A program made the translations under genes and the position numbers. 64,000 bases of DNA. Source: Tetrahymena elliotti 4EA (Eukaryota > Ciliophora > Oligohymenophorea > Hymenostomatida > Tetrahymenidae). The DNA is taken from assembly GCA_000231825.2 (NCBI GenBank), contig JH720300.1, positions 75,343-139,342 on the forward strand, given 5' to 3'. The notes below the pieces were generated by a model. It saw nothing but the letters and a program-made list of their open reading frames with translations, was not told where the DNA came from and did no database searches. This document shows positions 58,499-64,000 of the stretch, piece by piece (position 1 is the stretch's first letter; each line of letters starts with the position of its first letter).

Positions 58499-61400
58499 AT
58501 GAATAGCTTCTGTCATTAAAACCTAATTTATCAAGTAAATATAGAAGAAAATGGGGATTCAATTAACTTAAACACCACAAAAACAGAGAAATAATTTGCT
58601 AAAACTTCATAAAGAGAAATAGGTTTTAGAAATTCAATAGATAGTGACTCTAATTCAAATAATAGAGAGAGCATTCAACATCCTTTTATAATAAAAATAA
58701 ATAATTAGCAGTAGAACTAAAACTTAGGTGACTAATCTAACTCTTTGCAACGTTTCCCTTCTTTGCTGTAAGTTTCCTCTTAGATGAGTAAAAAAAATAT
58801 ACAAGAAATATCCAAAGAGGAAATCAACATTTCAATATGCTAGGACTCTCAGCAAGGTTTTTTATTTTTTATATCTAAGTTTTAATAATTAAGTCAGAGA
58901 TAATAAATGAATGATTATGAGGAAATGGAAAGTAATATCTTGAACTTAAAGTTAATTTAACTCCAAACTTAAACTTAAGAGGTTTAAAAAACCAAACACT
59001 TTTTGATCTTAAGAATATCTTGATAAATATATTTATTGATTATTGAACTCTTATTCCTATTTTTTACTTTGTTTTATAAATTACTTCTACTTATTTCATC
59101 TTTTGATTTATATTTATTTGTAAAGGTGGAAAAACTTCAGACAGTTTTATGAACAATCAAAGCGATACTATACAGAAAACAGAATACAATCCAAATATTC
59201 TTTACAGTCTTAGAGAGCCAAGTATTAATTAGCTTTCGAATAAAGGAAGTCCCCTAAAACAAAGTAATATGTAAAATATGAGAAGACAAAAAAGTTTTAG
59301 CATACAAAAGTTAAACAACTAGCCAAACTAATTTGATTAGAAAAGGAAAAAGAAGTTTTCTGTATTTGAGAATTAAAATGCAAGAGAAAAGAAAGAGCAA
59401 TATAAAATAATATCTGGAGTTGACAATAAATAAAAGGCTTATAAAAAAAGAAATAATCTATTACTTATGGGCTATTAGACTTAGAGAAATATTTGGAGAA
59501 CAAAATGGATCTAAATTACTTCTTTAGTTAGCAAAATGAAGAAAATAGCTCACAACAGCTCTCTATTTTTTAGACCTAATGAATTAAGTGACCTTTAAAT
59601 CAGGCTCATCAATGATATTTCTAGCAACCAAGTTTCTTTGAAATTTTCTAGCTTTTCAAAGTATAAATTAGGGTCTTTTCTTTCTTTTGAGAATCTCTAA
59701 AATCTCATTTCATTTAAAAATTATAGAAAAATGGTGAAGTTCATTTTAAAATATTTTGGATGGTTAATTAAAATAAATAAAGTCTTAAGAAAGATTTTTA
59801 GGGTTAATATTATAAAAATACTGAACCTTTTACCTCTATTTCATAATTTATCCTTCTTTTACATCCTATGGGAGTTGGTGATTTGCTTATCTTCATCTCT
59901 TCTTTTTATTTATATCCCCTTTGAGTTTTCATTTTTATTACAAAGAGATTAATTCTTTGATTTTTATTTCAGTTATTATTGTAAAATAATATTTGGAATG
60001 GATATTTTCATTAAATTCATAACAAAATCATCTGAATAAGGAACATTTACTGATTAGCATCTTCAAGTCTTCTCAAATTACTTCAAAGGCTCTTTTTTTA
60101 TCGACTTAATTAGCTTATTAAGTCTTAATAATACATTCTTTGGTTTTTAATATACTCAATTTTTATTCTTTCTAAGGATTTTCTCTTCTTTTAGGATATT
60201 AGATATCATAAAGGAGTAATTCTTACTCAAAATGAAAATGTTTGGTAATATTCATTTATTTTTATTTAGTTAATGACTTTTTTATGAAAACAAAAGGTAT
60301 AATATCCTTAGTACATCTCTTTGTTTAGGTTATATATTTTGGACACTTGTTTACATGCTTATGGAATTACATAGGATTCTTGTAGCTTGAGGAAAATAAA
60401 GGCTGGGTAGTATTCTATAAATTTTAAAATGAATCTGTTGCTAGTAAATATGTTGAAATATATTACTTTACAACTGTAACTATGACTACTATTGGCTATG
60501 GAGATTTTACTGCTTAAACTCATCTAGAAAAAATGATTATGATTTTTTTTGTATTCTTCTCTTGTGGTATTTTTGGATATACTATTAATTCTATTGGTAA
60601 AATCACAACTATTACAAAGAATTAACCCATTTTTAAACTAACATAGGTAATATTTTGTATGATTTTAAACAGAAGAAGGACCTTTATCTCTAAGAATTGG
60701 CAAAGGTTAATAAATACTTTAAATAAAATAATGTGGAACTTGGTTTATAATGCAGGGCAAGAAAATATATTCAATACTTGTATAGCGATGAAAGCAATGA
60801 CAATATAAGTTCAATAAAATCTCTTTCAAATTTATCTGAGTATTTACAAAGAGAAATTCAAACTGATGTTTATATGAAAAAGCTCAAGAAAATTAAAATC
60901 TTTTCTGAAATATTCACAGATGAAATCTTAGTAGAGCTTTCTCTTTAAATGAAAGAGGTATTTTATTGCCATGACCAAAAGGTATCTTAGACAGATGAAG
61001 ACAATGATTAATTCTTATATTTTGTCAATAACGGTATTATTTTAGAGTATTGTCAATATGAATCAAACACAATCGTCAAAGAAATTAAAGTAATAAATAA
61101 TATTTTACATTTTTAAAAAATTGATTCATTTATAACTTTAAAGGAATATAGACAAGGATAACACTTTGGTTTATTGGCATTTTTGTAAGGTGATAATAGA
61201 AGAAAAGTTTAGTACAAAAGTTTAGGAGTTTCTTCCATTTTAATAATAAGTTACAGTAGTTTTGTTAATATCATAAAGGAGCACAATTTAGCTTACTAAA
61301 AATTTTGTTTCATTAGAGATGAAGTGAAATTATCAAATAAGCTTATGAAAATTAGTGCATACTGTTATTCATGCCAATAACAGAATCACGTAATTGAAGA

Positions 61401-62633
61401 ATGCCCTTATTTATTTTATGAAGGAAAAAAATAGGTTATTTTAAGAAATTACTTTCGCTCATAGGATAAAAAATTTAAAAATTTCAGGAGGGCATAGATT
61501 ACTAAATCTTAGAATGCTATAATATGTTAAAATAGAGTATCTACTTAAGCAGATAAATATTATCTTTCAAATATTGAGTGCTTTTCTATGTGGGACTTGA
61601 CAGAAGGCTCAGGTTTTGAAAGTGATGAAGACTTTTAAAAATAATCTGAAATTAATCCCTCAAGATAGTAAATTGAAAAATAAAAATCTAATTTAGAGAG
61701 TTCTTATGATAGAACAGTAACTCCAATAAATCATAAGATAGATTCTTCAATAATTGTTGAATAATTCAGAGAAATGCCTTCACAACGTTCAAGCGATATA
61801 TAGATATTACTATAAGAAAAAGAAAAAAACAAGAATTCTTTAAGTAATATTGCTACTTTATTTTTAGTTATTTTCTATTATATTAATTCAGCCTTTTTTA
61901 ATGAAATAACCAGAGAGACTTTCTACCGATATTTGTCAAATGCCTTCAGAATTTTCAGGGAAATATGTCAATTTAGTCAAAAAAATGGATATGCTTTTCA
62001 GGTATTTCTTTTAAATGTTCAGAATAATTGTTTTAATCAAGATGTTATGATTGTGATTAAAATAACAAATTTAATTACTTTTATTAGATTTTTTCATGAA
62101 AGTAGAATAAAATATAATTATAAATAATAATTAGGACTTAAAGTCACAATTATAATAGTTGCCAAATTTAAAATTGCAACTACTGTAAGAAGTAAAGCGA
62201 AATAATTTATAATTTATTAGAAAAAAACATTAGTTTTAAAAAAGAACTCACTAGTAAGCTTTCTGATATTGTTAAGAATTTTGGATAAGAAAATAGACCA
62301 AGAGAGAATACTATCTTTTATCCTAATAAAGAAAGAAATGAAATAGATCTTCATCAATTCCATTAATAATTAAGTTTAAACTAAAATAAGTTATAAAAAT
62401 AAAATAGCTTTATTGATATCCGCTAAAAAATTCATGAAATTGAAAAATTACTGAAAAAAAATTCAATAAAATTATCTTAAGAAAATCAATAGGTTGACGA
62501 ATAACTCTTCTGTTATGACTTCGATTAATAGACTAACTTTATTTATTATTATCCATTATCAAATATTGAAAATATAATTTAGCAATTTAATGCAAATAAC
62601 ACAAATTTTATTTTGAAACATAGAAAGAGCTGA
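58499..62633 (+). CDS. CNBD potassium channel D, TIGYGD filter, zinc knuckle
   Basis: Seven exons (58499-58856, 59126-60244, 60270-60646, 60673-61089, 61144-61843, 61914-62001, 62135-62633) join in phase to 1185 aa. Polar N-terminus, then membrane segments from about 400. Pore: YYFTTVTMTTIGYGDFTAQT, a canonical potassium filter near 566-571. C-linker and CNBD follow (LRARKYIQYL-like segment, ILVELSLQMKEVFYC, QGQHFGLLAFLQGD). Knuckle CYSCQQQNHVIEEC near 831, C-x2-C-x4-H-x4-C, then PYLFYEGKKQVILRNYF. C-terminus CYDFDQQTNFIYYYPLSN matches the end motif of channels A and B. Two introns are only 25 nt (60245-60269) and 26 nt (60647-60672); reading straight through either leads to a stop or to non-coding-like sequence, while splicing restores the channel. 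Expected role: cyclic-nucleotide- or voltage-influenced K+ channel in plasma membrane or cilia. Confidence 0.92.
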
Positions 62634-63873
62634 CTACTACTTACAGCTTCAAATTCCTTTATTTTTCTATTGCTTATATTTTCATAATTCAAATGTAATT
62701 GTAAGAGTGAAATACCCTCATTTGCTATTTAATTTTTTCTTTTTTAAAAATTTGTTTTTTAGAAAAATATTTAGAAAATTTTTAAGACTATATTTTCTAG
62801 ATTAAATTAAGTACATTTAAATATCTGATTTATTAATAAACCTTTACTTGAATGGTAGCTATCACTCTATTTTGCAATAAATAAGAAGATAAAAAATCTA
62901 AGAATTGATTGAGCCAATAGTAAAATAGTAATTAAAAGTAGAGAAAATGACATTTAGTTTATAATATAAATTTCAAATAATTTTTTTCATAAAATAATAT
63001 TAAGAAATAAATTTGCTATCTTTAATACAAATTTGATTGTTTTTTAGGAATTGCTTTAAAGTAAATATTTGAACATTTGTGAAGATAGTTATGCATTCAT
63101 AAATATGACTAAATAGTGATTATTTTTTAATTTAATCATAAATTGTGTGTATCAAAACATAAAAGGCAAGAAAAATAATAGGTGGGGAGATTATTTTTTA
63201 ATTTAATTTATGTTTGAAAGATAAAAATAGCAAATTAAAAGCAAGCAAGGTTTTTTAATTAAAGAGGATTAATCAGCAAAATATATCTATTTTTATTTTT
63301 CTTTGGTTAATAAAGCATGCTAATTTTTATTGTAAACAAAATAAAAGATAACTAAAAATTAAAGCGTAGAGTAGTGGATAGTTAAAATTATTAATTATAT
63401 CATAATACTAACACCACTTTTTCGTTTATTGAGTTCCTATATAATGTAGAAATTTCTAGAAAATTAAAAAAATATTATGATATGTGACATAATATAAATT
63501 ATTCTGATATCAACTGTGATATTCACAAACTTAATTTTTTTTTTCTCTAAATTCAAAATAATAATTTTCTTTTTTTTTGGTCGAATATTTGATTCAAATT
63601 TTAAATAACAATTAAAAATAAATACTTCTAAAAATATGTTTATTTTTGGACAATAAAATAAATAGGAGATAAGATATAGGAATATAAATTTAAGTTTTAA
63701 AATACTTTGTAAATTCATTTACTAAAGTTCATTTTATTCTGTAAATAGAACAAGAATTGATAAACACAAGAATTATATGAATTTTTATTTGAATTGAATT
63801 CTTGTTTCTTTTTATATTTATTTTAACACAAAATTATCAAAAATTTAGATTAAAAAAACTAGAGTTTTAAATC
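62634..63873. other. Intergenic spacer
   Basis: 1.2 kb of A/T-rich DNA with no gene recognised; presumably 3' flank of the channel and promoter of the next gene. Confidence 0.5.
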
Positions 63874-64000
63874 ATGAATGAAATAATATAAAGTAAAAAA
63901 AACGAAACTACTAAAGAGGAAAATGAAGACTAGTTATACTTAAATGCTTCTAAACTGGAAAAACTTTTAACAAATAACCTACAAAGTGAAACCGAATACC
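63874..64000 (+). CDS. 5' end of unknown gene (cut by window edge)
   Basis: ATG 63874 opens 42 codons to the window edge with TAA/TAG as Gln: MNEIIQSKKNETTKEENEDQ, then LYLNASKLEKLLTNNLQSE. Charged, coding-like composition, and base composition less A/T rich than the upstream spacer. Too short to assign. Confidence 0.6.

Noticed and set aside
61933..62127. Frame beginning MSNAFRIFREICQFSQK
   Set aside because: Overlaps exon 6 and the following intron of channel D in a different frame; the frame KRLSTDICQMPSEF joins in phase with both neighbours.

Overview
The window looks like ciliate macronuclear DNA, most like Tetrahymena or a close relative. It is extremely A+T rich. Every recognisable gene reads through many in-frame TAA and TAG codons and ends at TGA, which is the ciliate code in which TAA and TAG mean glutamine. 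Introns are short, A/T rich and GT..AG. There are no bacterial-type operons. I rebuilt exons by hand from reading frame, splice consensus and family motifs; intron phases summed correctly for every gene called complete. ORF callers using the standard code see only fragments of these genes.

Layout. 0.5-4.7 kb: two tandem, damaged leucine-rich-repeat (LRR) genes. 4.9-11.1 kb (minus): a complete MyTH4-FERM myosin. 12.8-14.0 kb (minus): a CCCH zinc-finger protein, divergent from a DUF4246-like gene at 14.3-15.6 kb (plus). 16.5-18.8 kb (plus): a Ser/Thr kinase with DLA in place of DFG. 20.0-24.1 kb (plus): glycogen phosphorylase in 15 exons. 24.9-26.2 kb (minus): NudC. 27.4-35.3 kb (minus): two tandem paralogous cyclic-nucleotide-binding-domain channels. 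37.5-40.6 kb (plus): a third, diverged relative. 41.2-47.6 kb (minus): a large AGC kinase of Greatwall/MAST/RIM15/plant-IREH1 type with a zinc finger. 47.7-50.0 kb: degenerate tandem copies of an unknown module. 50.9-52.2 kb: a compound minisatellite visibly richer in G+C than its surroundings. 53.9-57.2 kb (minus): an intron-rich LRR gene with one repeat per phase-2 exon. 58.5-62.6 kb (plus): a fourth channel with a canonical TIGYGD filter. 63.9 kb: the 5' end of another gene.

The most distinctive content is the channel family. Four genes share a six-helix pore region, a CNBD, a CCHC-type knuckle (C-x2-C-x4-H-x4-C) just after the CNBD, and a conserved C-terminal motif. Three of them replace the potassium signature with TGSNE or TGNNQ. 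The second highlight is the LRR exon array, where all exons are multiples of three and class 2-2, a layout suited to gain or loss of repeats by exon duplication. The remaining genes are ordinary eukaryotic housekeeping or signalling functions (motility, glycogen breakdown, dynein/chaperone support, signalling) with no evident joint pathway.
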